NCBI GenBank assembly: GCA_023846275.1
Contig: JAIUJO010000164.1
Span: 372,001 to 436,000 of the forward strand
Source of the DNA: Vanilla planifolia
Lineage: Eukaryota; Streptophyta; Magnoliopsida; Asparagales; Orchidaceae
Reading direction: 5' to 3'
Length of the DNA: 64,000 bases
Below, piece by piece: positions 1 through 13,500 of the stretch (the stretch's first letter is position 1; every line of letters starts with the position of its first letter). The translations under genes were made by a program, and so were the position numbers. The notes beneath the pieces are model-generated. The model was not told where the DNA came from. It searched no databases and saw only the letters and a list, made by a program, of their open reading frames with translations.

Positions 1-2470
1 CCACCCAAAGAAATATTTAATTTTATATTTTTTTAAATATTTTATTTTTTGAGATTTTGAAATGCTTCATCACATATTTTTGCTAATACTTAATCTGATT
101 ATTAATGATATTATACTCTATCTCCTTGGCATCCTGCAATGTAGTATTATTGTATGATTTATCTTAATTTTTCAAATATTTTAGTTTGAATTGGTTATAA
201 TGTTGTATAACTGTAAATCTTTATCATATGGTTTTTCCAACACCTTGAGCATTATTGCTTTAAATAATCACATTTCAACTTTAATATATATTTACTTAAA
301 TTAAAATAACAATTTATTATTATTTTTATTTAGTTTCCTTTGTAATTTTTAGTTATTTCAATCGATGCTTTATGGAGACAAAATAAATATTGTTCGAGTC
401 ATCTCGATGAGCTCTATTTAATTAAGTACTGGTTTTTATGTTTTTTTTAATATTTCACTTTTTAAGGTTTTTGGCACTTTTTGTGAGACATTTTGATTTG
501 GACTTAAATTCACCATTGACGATGCTATGCTTGCTCTCCTTTGTATTTTGAGGTAAACTTTGTTATAGTATTTATCTTTTTTCTTAGAATATATTACCTT
601 AATTTTGTTCTATTAGTATGGAACTCTAGTTCTCATCACCTTTGTCCTTTACATATGTACAATTTGGTTATGTTATATTATTTAAATTAAATGCTTTTTA
701 GTTTTAATATATATTTAGTTAGTATTAAAATAATAATTTATTATTATCTCTAACTATTTGATTTGGTAATACATAATAATTCCAAATAAAGTTGGAATGA
801 GGTGAAATAAATATTATTGGACTCATCTCCATGGGCTTTATCTCATTAAATATTTATTTTTATATTTCTAAGTAATGTTTTGGTTTACTTCACAACTATT
901 TCAATTTGCATTTCATTTTGAACTCCTTAGACCTTGGAATACAACTTTCTTATGAAACATTTCTCATTTTTTAAAATGTTTTGCTTTCAATTAGTTATAA
1001 TACTATGAAACTCAAATTCTCCTTTCTTGTCACCTTTCCACCAGTTTTAAATTACATTATTCATAGTATCCCATTTGAACTTTGTTACATATCTTATTAA
1101 TATTTAAACAACAATTTATTGTTATTTAAGCTTCTTTTAATTTTCTATTTCATATAAATTTTGAAAAAGTTTGAAATGAGGCAAAACAAATGTTGGACAC
1201 ATTTTGATGTGCTCTTCTAAATGAAATAATCACTTTTTGTATTTATTCAAAATTTTATTTTGTTGGGTTTTGACATGCTTTATGGGTTGTTTTGTTCAAC
1301 ACAAAATTCTATTATTATAGATGCTGTACTTGATCTCCTTTCTCTCTTAGTTTGAATGTTTCCTAAACTTCTATTTAATTATTATCGATATTACACTTAA
1401 TCTTAATATCTCAAAACATAATTTTCTAGTATAATTTGTCTCATTATCTCAAATGGTTTATTTCATTTGGCTATATTGATATATAACTCTAAATCTTTGC
1501 TCTTGCTACAATTACAACACTTTGATTTTGATAAATTACATTGGTTTAATTTTTTTATTTATATTTTAAATTATATTTACTTAATATTAAATAAATTATT
1601 ATTATTATTATTTTATAGTTATTTTTTTACATCATAGTAATTCAAAATGAGATGACATGGTGATGAAGCAAATTTTACTAGACTTATCTTAGTGAGGTCT
1701 ATTTAATTAATTATTCACTTTTTTATTTTTTAAACTTTATTTTCTAAAATTATTTCACACTTTGTGAGGTATTTTGATCTATACAAAAAATTGATCATTT
1801 ACTGTGTTACACTTTATCTCCTTAACATAATGGAATGCAACTTTCCTACACAACTTATATCATTTTGTAAAATCTTTCAATGTACTTTGTTTATATATAA
1901 ATGAAACTCTAGAACTTTTCTTGTTTAACCATTACATCACTTTGATTTTGTTTTATTACTTTTTTAAATTTATCTTATTTTAAATTTAATATATATAAAC
2001 TAAATACTAAAAGAATAATTTATTATTTTTTATGTTTATTTACATTGACAATTCACAATATTGCCAATTAAGGTTTGATAGAGACAAAATAGTCATCATT
2101 ACACTTGCTTTTATGAGCTTTTTACAAATAATTTTTTATATTTATAGTAATAAGTACTTTTCTTTTTTTGTTTTTGGCACACTTTACGTGTGGTTTTTCA
2201 TAGATACCATGTTTGATGATGAGGATATTACACTTGAACTACTTAATATCTTACAATAGAGCTTTCTTTGCAGTTTATCTTATTTCTTAAAAATTATCAA
2301 TTTGAATTAATTATAGTACTAGGTAACTCTAAATCTTTTATCATGCGACATTTACATGATGTTGATTTTGTTATATTAATTTAGTTAAAGATATCTTATT
2401 TTGGCTTTAATGAATATTTACTTAATATTAAAAAAATAAATTTTTTAAATATAAATATTTATTTTTCCAA
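1..2470. repeat. AT-rich ~400-bp tandem satellite, array 1 (about 6 degenerate units)
   Basis: The block is built from diverged units that each contain, in the same order, a 'taatttattattat' core, a 'gagacaaaataaatattgtt'-like stretch, 'tttaattaa', a T-rich run, 'ttttgattt', 'cacttgatctcctt'-like text and 'cactttgattttgtta'. The core recurs near 309, 728, 1,108, 1,590, 2,012 and 2,430, so the period is about 380-480 bp. The left edge of the window cuts the array. An open frame at 2,032-2,259 lies inside a unit and has no recognisable protein. The order of motifs and the matching second array at 9,350-13,500 make tandem satellite the best reading. Unit boundaries are arbitrary. Confidence 0.75.
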
Positions 2471-4740
2471 CCCTAGTTTCTTGAGCATCTTAATTCTAAG
2501 ACCTTAGTCATGAGTTTCTTAATTACAAAACATAATTTAGTTAGCAACAATGTACTATAAAAGCATTATAATGACATTATACTATTTGATATGCCAAATC
2601 CACTTTTTTAACTAGTAATTCCTTTGACCATGATTTTGTGATGCAATATTCATGCAAGTATGGTACATTGTCTACTTAAATCTCTCGTTATCACATGTTG
2701 AATCCAATGTCCAATGTTTCCCTTAACTTAATAATACTTATGCAATTGTGCTTATCATATCGTATTGTGTACAAACTCTCTTGTGCTCATTGAACATAAG
2801 TAATTAAAAAATGGTAGCTTATATCTTTAAATTAAACTTATGTTAATTTAATTATGAAATTGTTAACTAAAAAGTTCAAGCACAAGTTTTAAAAAATGTA
2901 AACGCCTAAAGAATAGACATATCAATAATATAGCAAAATATTTAAAATATTTTAAAATTTAGAAATAGTTAATTAAATTATGCCAAATAAACTTCGTGTT
3001 ATAAATAGAAATAGAAAATATTTAAAAGCGTATAGCAAAGTCTTCAACAAAATATAATACGTTAATATCAAAACTATTTGCAACGTATTTACAAAAAATA
3101 TTCCATATTTAAAAGCATGAAAATATTTATGAATAAAAAAAGTAAAATTAAAAACATGAATCTTGTTATCAACTTTAAGTTTTTTTTATGTAAAGCTTTT
3201 AATATAAGACATATTAAAAGTGATCGTTATATGTCAGGTACTTTATTCTTATTATAACAAAAAATGAAAGAAATTACATAAAAGAAAAGCGTTCAACACA
3301 TTATGCTTATTCTATATTGAGGAAAACGTTCGTTATTAGTAAGTTTAAATAAATAAAAAATTTCTAAGATAAAAAGAAATAAAAAAGCTCCAGTGATATG
3401 AGCTATTTGTATCTTAAAAGCTACATGAATAAAAATATAATTGATATCTTACGCGTAACTTAATCATGAAAATTATGTTACTAATATAACATATTAAAAT
3501 TCAAAATAGTGATGAGAAAATGTTTATTAGTACTAGCTCATCAAAAATATTTGTTAGCACAACTATAAAAAATTTTGGCTTCAAAATATGGGCAATTACT
3601 ATAATTAAAATTTTAATACTTAACAATTTCTCTTACCATTTTAGCTAAAAATATGATTATAATGAATTATTAATGATTGAACAATAGCAAAAAAAATTAA
3701 ATGAATACCAACGAAATAAAATTAGAAGTTTCCTTCAAACAAAAATGTCAAAAAACTATTTTTTAAAAAATATAAACATTTTGAACATTATGGCAGTACT
3801 AAACAGAATAATCTATAACATACAAAAATTAAATAGTGTTCAAATTCATTCGAACAAATAAAAAAACTACCATCAAACAAATCAATGCAAAATAATAAAC
3901 ACTATTAAATTAATTACAAAAGACTTTTAAAAATGAAACATTATTTAGTTAAAGACTCTTTTTTAATATTTAATTGAAAATATTGTGTTTATGAAAAAAA
4001 TGAAAGACTAAAAATTCAAAAACGTGTGTGATTATTATACAACAAAATATTCCAATTATAATGCTTATGTTTCTTAAAAGTAAAAAAAATTATTACTTGA
4101 TGTTTGTAGGGAATCACCTTATAAAATGAATGCTAATAAATGGTCATAGGTGGTCTAGCTTATTACACCAATGGAATCCAAACACACTAGTTTTAAGCTC
4201 CCAATATACTGACATCTTACAATGACAATTATGTGTAATAGATGTGCCATGACATTACTTGGGCCTTATCATAACAACAAGAATCACTATTAATTTGAAT
4301 AATTAAATTCCACTATCGTTGAACTATGAAAATTAGAGCATCCTTGTATGTTTAAGTCCTTAGATGAATATAGATCCATTAATATATTACTCCTACATTG
4401 GAGTTCTTTGCAATTATGTCTTGCATTGTTGTTAATTGAGGTGTTAGTGTATGAATGAGTGCACATTATGACATCATACCACTGTGATAAGAAAATTCAA
4501 AAATAGTAATTATCAAATACCATAATGTATCAAAGAAAATACTATTTTAACTAAGTGAATCATTGGGTGAATGGTTCCCCATTTTTTACATTCTATAAGT
4601 ATGACAATTGACAATAACAAACTTGACATTATATGTTGACTTTGTAGACTTTGCAAACTAAAAAATTATATCAGTAATATTTGGGTTTTCACAGAACACA
4701 AGCTGAAAAGTCATCTAAATTTTGATATTTTGATTAAGCA
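2471..4740. other. No recognisable feature
   Basis: This AT-rich, stop-rich stretch carries many short A and T runs. I see no rRNA, LINE domain, satellite unit or inverted terminal repeat in it. It may be a fully decayed extension of the RNase H-bearing repeat to its right, but nothing proves that. Confidence 0.5.
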
Positions 4741-5387
4741 TCATTATGAGGTGGCTCTTTTATGATTTGATTGCAAACTTGGTACAATGTTTGTTGAGAA
4801 GTAATGCATGCACTTTTTAGTTCAATGAAACTTTTAATGCTTTGAGGAAGTTAATGATCCACATATGTTACACCTTTTTAATTATGGCAAATTTCACAAT
4901 GGAATGATCCACTTTGTAAGCTTCTCTTGCCTAAAAAAATCTAGAAGAAGGTTGTGTACATTATGTCATTTTAGATTTCATCAATGATTTAATTAGTATA
5001 TAGTGTGTTTTATAGATTCCAATAAGAAAACTATTCTCTTAGGGTAGAAAGAACGCCAAAAAAAATTAAACGGCCAATTGAAAAACAAGAATAATACATT
5101 GTCATCTTAATTTTGTTGAAAAAAATACATCAATGAGAGACTATGCCAATTAGTTCAAAAAATACTTTCTTATTTCTTACAATTTTCCTATATTACAAAA
5201 AATAAGAATGGGAAAATGACCAAAACTTATATGAAATATTAGAATTAATAAATCTAGTTCTAAAAGCTTCCTTGCAATCATTTTCAATCATTTCCTATGT
5301 TAAGTTATGGTCCTAACACAAGTAGATTTACTTTCTAATTCTTTTAAAAGGTGCTGTCAAAAATAAATTTGGCATATTATTTTAGTG

Positions 5388-5490
5388 AAGGCATGGATAG
5401 TTGTGCCTTGAGTATCTCTTATGATCATGCTAGCTTGAGTGCCATTGAGTTTTATACAAGAATCAACATCAATTTTAATTTGATTTGTAA
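5388..5490 (-). pseudogene. RNase HI domain remnant, copy 1 of tandem pair
   Basis: Read on the - strand, one frame gives residues resembling the start of a plant LINE/retroelement RNase H domain. First comes QIKIDVDSCIKLNGTQ, matching the usual W-x-K-x-N-x-D-G opening with a basic and acidic first strand. Then comes MIIRDTQGTTIHAFT, matching the IxRDxxGxxxxAF strand. The first catalytic aspartate position appears to be retained. Downstream the frame breaks up. In the known family this domain sits at the C terminus of the LINE ORF2 protein and degrades RNA in RNA-DNA hybrids. Here it is a fragment with no RT recognisable beside it, so the parent element is uncertain. Confidence 0.6.
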
Positions 5491-6589
5491 TAGGTGAAAT
5501 CTAGTGCATCTTATCAAATCATTTCTTAATAATATGAATGAATGATGGATGTAGCACCATCTTCATATCCTCTTACATAGACTATAGCTTTAAGCACTTA
5601 AAAATGTTAAAATATTAAGAGGTCATGTTAAATGTGATACTTAGAATTCATGCTTTAACTTCCACATATAGTCTTTTATTTCAATTTTCAACAAAAGAGT
5701 ATGGGCATAAAAGTTTCAAGTTTTCTATGCTAGATAACAATCTTAAAATATGTTGTTGAGAATGTCCTCATTGCTACAATGAAGACATTTAGAAGCAAGA
5801 TCAATGTCTAGTTGTCTAAATTCACTTGAAAATGGTAAAAATTTAATAAAAATGTAGCAAGTTAGCATTTACATTTTTGTTGGTTATCTATGATCCCAAA
5901 TGCTTTTCCAAATCTTAGTCACATAGCTATTTTCCTTAAAAAATGCCATGCCAACTTTAGGCTAACTTTTCCGTACAAACATGCTTTCCAATATGTTTTA
6001 AAAGATATGAAATGAGTGTGTCTCTTAGTTAAATGAAAGTTTTAAAGTTTCTAAGAAATAAATAAGATTTCCATTTGTACGACACCTTCCTATTTATGAC
6101 AAATTTAATAGTGGAATGATCCACCTTGTTAACTTCTGGTACCAACAAAATCTAAGAAGTGTTCATTGTGAAATTTTTAATTTCATCAATGACATTAGTT
6201 ATGATACAATGTGTTTTCAAGCTATATATGGACAAAAATTTTGTTAGTATAGAAACAAAACATAAAACAAATTAAATGACAAATTCAAAAGCACAAAAAT
6301 TACATTGCCAATAAACTTTTGATGAAGAAACACATCAATGAGAAGCTAGATCATAAGTTCAAAAAATCTATTGTTTTTTATTTCTTGCTACATGACAGAA
6401 CATTAGAAAGAGGAAAATAAAAGTTTTGTTTAAAAAAAATTAGAATTAAAAAAATCGAACTCCAAAAGCTCCCTTGTAATAGATTTCAATAATTGCTTAT
6501 GTGATAATATGCTTGAAACCCAAGTACATTTGTTTTCAAATGCTCCAAAACAGTGTCATCAATGCAAAATTTTGTATATTGTTTCATTA

Positions 6590-6692
6590 AAGGCATGGAT
6601 AATTGTGTGTTTGTGATCTCTTATGATCATCCTAGTATAAGTGCTATTGAGTGTTATATAAGCATCAATGCCAAATTTAACTTGATTTGCTA
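6590..6692 (-). pseudogene. RNase HI domain remnant, copy 2 of tandem pair
   Basis: This is the duplicate of the remnant about 1.2 kb to the left, in the same - orientation. One frame reads NQVKFGIDAYITLNST followed by MIIRDHKHTIIHAFNE. These are the same two RNase H strands with different substitutions. The second glycine of the IRDxxG motif is lost. The copy is as decayed as its partner and codes for no usable protein. It supports the RNase H reading because the same residues are recognisable in two independently mutated copies. Confidence 0.55.
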
Positions 6693-7330
6693 AAGGTGAA
6701 ATTAAATGGATCTTAACAAATCATTTCTTAGCAATATGAATAAATGATGGATGTAATCCCATTTTAGCATCATCTCACTTGGACTATATCATATGGAAGC
6801 ACCTAAAATTATTAAGATAGTAATAGTTCCTCTTAAGTGTGATACATGGAATTGAATAACTAACTTTGTCATATAATCCTTTGTTTCAAACCATCGAAGT
6901 GGATTGACATATTAAGAGGGGAATGAATTATAGTATTGTACAATAAGCTATTCAACCATATGTAGATTTCCATTATTTACTAGTAAGAATAATGATTGTT
7001 TGTTTCATTTGAATTTTCAACGTAGTTGTCCTAGAAGATAAGTTTTAATTTTCCTAAGGGAGATAACAATCTTAAACTAAGTGGTTAATGGTGTCCTCAT
7101 GGCATAATGATAACATCCAAAAGTAAGAGAAATGATTAGATTTCTTAATTTATTTTAACAATGTAAATTTTTTTTTAAAAATCTAACAAACTGACATTGA
7201 CATCTTCATTTGTTATCTTTTATCTCAAATCCTCTTCCAATTCCAATTATCAAAAAATTTTCTCTTAGAAAAAATACATGCTTACTTTAGGTTAAATTTT
7301 CAATCCGTACATTGTCTCGAATATGTTCAA

Positions 7331-9349
7331 ACATATACAATTAATCTTAATGTTTGGCATGATATTAAAACTATAGTCTTCTTTGCACTTTCTATTGTGT
7401 TTGAGTTTTTAGACATGCCTTTTCTATGTACAATTTTGATCTCATACTTTTTGCATATAGAGATATCATAGCAATTTTAGATTTCTTTTTATTAAGTCAA
7501 TAAAATTTCGTTGAGATTGTTGATACCATGTCCATTTTCTACAATTGTATTAGAAAGCTTGTCTTATTTCCTCAAGTGATGATTTTGACTACCCACATAA
7601 TCCAACCAAAATAATTTATGATAATCTTCAATTTGTTAAGGACTTTCCTTGTGGATGTGTTGTCATAAAATCAAAAGATGGGTTCTTCTTTAGAACTCAA
7701 TTGAATATGGTTAGCCTTCCTCTTATTGATAAGAGTATTTCCTACAATAGTAATTTATTAGGATGTTACTTCAAAGCTTATTGATTTCAAAATGGATGGT
7801 TAATTTGAATGGAGAAGATAACATGATGAAAATAATTTATGCTGCACCAAGCAATAGGGACACCACTGGGTCTCACTACAGGGGTGTTAGAGCATTCACC
7901 ATGATGCACTAACTAAGCAAAGTGCACGACAACATGGGTGTGCACATCGAGGGTAGAGAAAATACAAATGCCATGTTGTAGCACTCAATGGATGTACCTG
8001 TGGATGTCTGTGAGTGGAAAAAATTGTTAGAATTCTCCTTGGGGAGGTAATATAGATGTAGAGGCATGTGAGTTGCACAAATCATGAAGAGTTTTATGAA
8101 CTTGGAAAAGTTTTGTAATTTTTGTCAAAATGAAAACTTTTTTGCTTTATAATAAGAAAATGTATCCAAACTTATGTATAATGGAATGGGAATGAGGTGC
8201 ATAGCAAATTAGGGCTTATAAAAAGTAAGAAATTTAGAACATAAACTTTGAACAACTTGAAGGGAATCATCTCAGGGAATTCATTCTTTTTGCAACAAAA
8301 AGCCTCTTTTTCCTTCTTTTTTATGTACAGATCTTCAATATCATTCTTCTACTTCTAGTACTACTAGTTAGAGAAGAATAGCTATTTATAAGGATTTAGG
8401 GTGCGATTACCTTGTAAGCAGATATTTCTATTATAAGAAAGTGGCATAGTTTATCACACCAACAAGGGCAAACATTGTTGGAATATGCCAAATAATTTCT
8501 ATGACAAGTCGTTAGTGTTGGAAAACCTATTAAAGTGATACACAATTTATCAAACTATATTGCTAGGGTATGCTATCTTATTGCTACTCAATTATGACTT
8601 TCCCATTACATAATTAAAGTGTACACATTTGTAATTGTTTTTAAAAAATGTGATTATAAAGGAATAAAAATAGAAAGACAGCATACCAAAACGTCTAAGT
8701 ATAAGTCAAAAAATTAGTGACAAAGAATGAGTGTTCCTTAAAAAAATATAATATGATCACAATTAATATAATTTCTTTAGAAATAAAAAATAGGACTATT
8801 TTGATCAGTACAACCACAAGGAGCACATATGACAAAACAGCTGGAATTGTACCTAGAATTGTTTCTAGAGAAGTTTAAGAATGACAAAATATTTATTATA
8901 ACAATGACTAAAATTATACTACATACACTTTTTCAAGTTGTTAAAAATTAATCCCTTATGAAGAGTACAAAGGACATATCACATGAAGCAAAATAAAAAG
9001 AAAACTCTTTACTATCTAAACACAAGTGAGGAAGGAGCTTATTCATGCTATCCTTGTCAATGATAGCGAAATGAACTAAATATCAAAAAGTCTTATACAA
9101 ATACTAAAGTTAGAGAGTAAAGCACATCCAAGGCCTTTTTCTTTACGTTGGATTCATAAAACATTTAAGGGGTGCATTGAAAAATAATACAAGCTGAAGT
9201 TTACTATCATGAAAGACTACATTGATTTCATTATCTATAAAGTGACATCTATAACAATCTAACAAACAAAATAAGGAAACTTACTTATTGGATTGAGTTT
9301 CCACCTATTATCGAAGAGCATGTCAATAATCTCAATTTTGTGACCTCTG
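7331..9349. other. Unassigned; contains a small GC-richer island at about 7,840-8,080
   Basis: No rRNA, LINE or satellite motif is recognisable. About 7,840-8,080 is clearly less AT-rich than its surroundings and carries a 60-codon open frame on the - strand that looks like no known protein. A TATA-like 'cttataaaaagtaag' near 8,217 followed by a pyrimidine-rich stretch is reminiscent of a retroelement LTR. I could not find matching terminal repeats, so I make no call. Confidence 0.4.
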
Positions 9350-12300
9350 CATGTCAATAATTTAAGATCATTTCTCATTATTTACTTTTATAATTATAAA
9401 TTACTAAAAATAAGTTCTAATTGAGATGAAATAAATATCATTAGACATTACTTGACATGATCTACAAAATTGAATATTCATTTTCTTATTTTTTCAAAAA
9501 TTTATTTTCCTTGCTTTTGGAATACTTAATGAGTTATTTTGATTCACACCTAGTGTGATGATTGAAAAAGTTACAATTGATCTCTTTAGTATCATATGAT
9601 GTATATTTTATGTATAATTTATCTCATTCCTTTAATATTTTTTATTTAGCAATCTTATATTACTATGAAGGTCTAATCCTTCTATTATTTGCTATTTGTA
9701 TCACCTTGATTTTGGGATATTAAGTTACATTAACTTATCTCATTTTGGGCTTATTATATATTTTATTAAAATATTAATTTATTACAATTTATGATTAATT
9801 AATTTTTTTAATCCATAATAGTGTTAAATGAGATCTATTCGAGAGAATCTAAAATTTTTTTGACTCTTATGGATGACCTGACATCAATTAAATATGTATT
9901 CTATTTATTAAATATTTTATGTTATACGATTTTGGCATATTTTATGAGTATTTTGATTCATATGTAAATTTACGATAAAGTAATTTACACTGCCTTTCCT
10001 TAATATTTTGCAATTCAAATTATATGTAAAATTTATGTAATTTCTTTCTTGTCACTTTTGCATTGCTATTATTTTATTATATTACACCACTTAAATTTCG
10101 TTCATTTTAGCATTATATCTATTTTCATAGTATTAAAATAATATTTTATTATTATTAATGCATATTTGCTTTGACAATTCACCATTTTTTGAAATGACAT
10201 TGAATCGACAATAAACAATCACCATTGGGCTTGCCTCCACATTCTCTATACAATTACATATTCATCTTTGTTTTTAAAATTTTTTGTCTTCTGGAATTTT
10301 TTAAATTATTTATAGATATTTCAATTCATGCCTTGTTTGGCAGGTAAGGGGTTACACTCTATCACCTTAGAATATTGGAGTATGATCTTCCATTGAAGTT
10401 ATGTTATTTCTTTAATATTTTAGTTCAATTTGCTTATTTTATTATGAAACTATTATTTGTATTTGTCTAACGTTTACTTCACTATGATTTTGTTATAATG
10501 TTATTCTTCAATTTACCTTACTTCAATATTAATATATATTTATTTAAAATTAAAAATAGTAATTTATTTTTCATTATGGTATTTAATTTTGTAATATGTA
10601 ACAACTAAAACAAAAGTCTAATTGACATGAAACAAATGTTGCTAGACATTCTTTCAAAACATCCACAAAATTAATTATTAATTCTTTTATTTTTAACATT
10701 TATTTTCTAAACAATTCCATGTTCTATGAAATATTTTGATTTCTATCTAAATTAATATTTGAGGATGTCACACTTAATCTCCTTTGTACCTTATATTGTA
10801 ACTTTCCACTATAATTTTTCTAATTTCTTTGAAGTTTTTTATTTTCATTTTTCTATATTACTTAATAGCTCTAAATCTTATCCTACATAAACTTTAATTC
10901 ACTTTGATTTAGTTATATTATAATAACTAAATTTATATCAATTTAGCTTTAATATATATTTATTTAATATTAAAATAAAAGTTAAAGTTGTTGATCATTT
11001 AATTTGCAGTTATTCCAAACAATGCCTCATCAACACAAGTCAAACATTCTAAGACTCATCTTGATGTGTTCAATCCAATTAATTACTCATTTATATATAT
11101 GTAAGAATTTAATTAACAAGAGTTTTAGAGTATGTTTGAGGTATTTTGATTTATACCTTTTTTATTGTCTAGTGTATTACACTTGATGACCTTAATATAT
11201 AAGAATACAACTTTGTGATACAGTTTCTCATTTCAACAAAATATTGCATTTATTTTCTTATATCACTATGGAATTCTAAGTCTTCTCTCATGTAACCTCA
11301 CATCATTATGAATTTTTTATATTAAATTACATCAATTTATATCATTTTAGCTTTGATATAAATTTTCTTAATATTAAAATAGTAATTTTTTTTATTATTT
11401 ATGCTTATTTAATTATTTATTTTGTATTAGTTATAAATGATGTCTAGTGGAGATGAAATGAATATTGTTGAACTCATTTTGATGTGTTCTACTCAATCAA
11501 ATACTTTTTTTGCTATTTTTAAATAATTTTGTTTTTAGAATGTTTGTATATTTAATGATATGTTTCAATTTATACTATATTTGGTGATTTATGAGGCTAT
11601 ACTTGTTATTCCTAGTAGTATGGATTGCATGTTTCTTTCATTTTGTCATATTATTTTTTAACCCTAAAACTCCTCTCATGTGACCCATACTTGAGTTATA
11701 TTTTATTTTTTTTTATATTTCTTCAATTTACCTAATTTTGTTATCAATATATAATTTTTGAATATTAAAAGAATTATTTATGATTTTTTATTTAACTTTG
11801 TAATTCATAGTTATTATGAAAAAGGTTCAAAGTAGGTGAAAGAGATTTCATTAGACTCATCTTATTGAACTTTGAAAATTAAATATTCAATTTTTTTATC
11901 TTTTAAAAGTTTTTTCTGATGTTTTTGCAGTAATTATGAGATATTTTATTAGTACTTGATTTGCTGATCTCCATAGCATAACTTATTGCAACATTCACAT
12001 ATAATTTATCTGTTTTCTTAAAAGTTTTACTTTGATTTGGTGATATAATAATCTAACTCTAAATCTCCTTTTATGTGATCCTTAAATAACTTTGATTTAG
12101 TTAGGTTACATTGCTTTACTTTGCCATATTTTAGCTTTAACATATATTTACTTAATGTTATTGTAATAATTCATTATTATTTATGTTTTTTATGTTGTTA
12201 ATTTGCATTATTTACTGGCAATCTTTTATGAAGTGAAATAAACATCGTTAACTTGACAAAATTTGCTTAATCAAATTAAATATAAATTTTTTATTTTTTA

Positions 12301-13500
12301 AATATTTTCAATATGTACTTGAACTTTAAATTGAGTGCATTACGCTCCAACTCACCGGTATATTTTAATGCAACATTCCCCTAAAACTTATCACTTTTTT
12401 TAAATTATTTTACTTTGATTTTGTGATAATTACAATCTAACTCTTAATCTCCTATCATGTGATCCTTAAATGAGCTTGATTTAGTAATGTTGCTTTGCCT
12501 CATTTGATAATATCTTAGTTTTAATATATTGTTACTTAATATTACAACAATAATTTATTATTACTTATATTTTTTAAATTGTTAACATTTAGTAACTCTT
12601 GACAAGGATTGATCAGATGAAACAAATGTTTCTAGAGTAATCCGAATGAGCTTAATTTAATTAAATATTCTTTTTACATTTTCAAATATTGTATTTTCTA
12701 ATTTTTTTTCATTCTTTATGAAACATTTTATCTCATACATGATTTGATAAAAAAGCATGTTAAAATCATTCTCCTTAGTATCATGGAAGAAAACGTTCAT
12801 GTATAGTTTACTCATTTCTTCAAATATTTTGCCAAGGTTTTGCTATATTATAAGGAAAATGTATTTCTCCACTCAGGTGACCTTCATATTACTTTGATTT
12901 TTTACTATTAGATTTCTTTAATTTATCTTATTTAAGCTTTGGTACATATTTACTTATTTTTAAAATAGTACTTTTTCAATATTTATGTTTATTTACTTTG
13001 GTAATTCACTAAACTTCCACAAGAGGTTTGATGGACATGAGACAGACATCATTATTCATGTCTAAATATGCTGAATAGAATTAAATATTCATTTTCTAAA
13101 AAATTATTTTCATAAATTTTTATAAGCTTTAAGAAATTTAATGACTCATACCTCTTTTGATGATCAAAGATGTTATAATCTATCTTCTACGTAACTTGGA
13201 GAGCACTTTTCCAACATAATTTATATCATTTTTTTCAATTTTTTTCCTTTGATTTGGATATTTAAAATGTAACTCTAAATATCCAATCATATGATGTTTA
13301 CATTTCTTTGATTTTGTTATGTGATATTATGTTGATTTATCATATTAACTTAACTTATATTTGATTTAAAATAAATAAAACTCAATTATTATTTATTCTT
13401 ATTTATATTGGTGAGCTATAGTTATTTTTAATGGAGTGCAATTAGGAATAAAAACAAATTGTTGAGCTTGTGTTAACGAGCTATATCGAGTGAATTATTC
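9350..13500. repeat. AT-rich ~400-bp tandem satellite, array 2 (about 10 degenerate units)
   Basis: This is the same repeat family as at 1-2,470. The 'taatttattatt'-type core recurs near 9,390, 9,775, 10,138, 10,555, 10,975, 11,375, 11,770, 12,167, 12,547, 12,965 and 13,375, giving a period of about 365-420 bp. The companion 'gatgaaataaat'-type motif follows about 50-70 bp later in most units, for example near 9,425, 10,625, 11,450, 12,232 and 12,615. Units are heavily diverged from one another, mostly by substitution and small indels. The array fades out near 13,500. Confidence 0.8.

Larger units (their letters stand above)
4740..7330. repeat. Tandem duplication of a ~1.2-kb block (LINE-derived)
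   Basis: Two diverged copies lie head to tail with an offset near 1,200 bp. Paired landmarks include 'ggaatgatccac' near 4,902 and 6,115, 'gcatggata' near 5,392 and 6,593, 'tctcttatgatcat' near 5,414 and 6,617, and 'aatgatggatgta' near 5,540 and 6,742. Each copy contains an RNase H remnant on the - strand, so the block probably derives from the 3' part of a LINE or a related element. The two copies have accumulated many independent changes, so the duplication is old. Confidence 0.75.

Noticed and set aside
7896..8078. 60-codon - strand open frame in the GC-richer island
   Set aside because: No domain, no homologous frame elsewhere in the window, and low-complexity His/Cys/Ser content. There is no evidence of coding.
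8217..8500. Second Copia-like LTR (TATA-like box at ~8,217 and 'tgttggaatatg' near 8,474)
   Set aside because: The TG...CA ends could not be paired, and the 'tgttggaa' lies downstream of the TATA-like box, where an LTR end and not a start would be needed.
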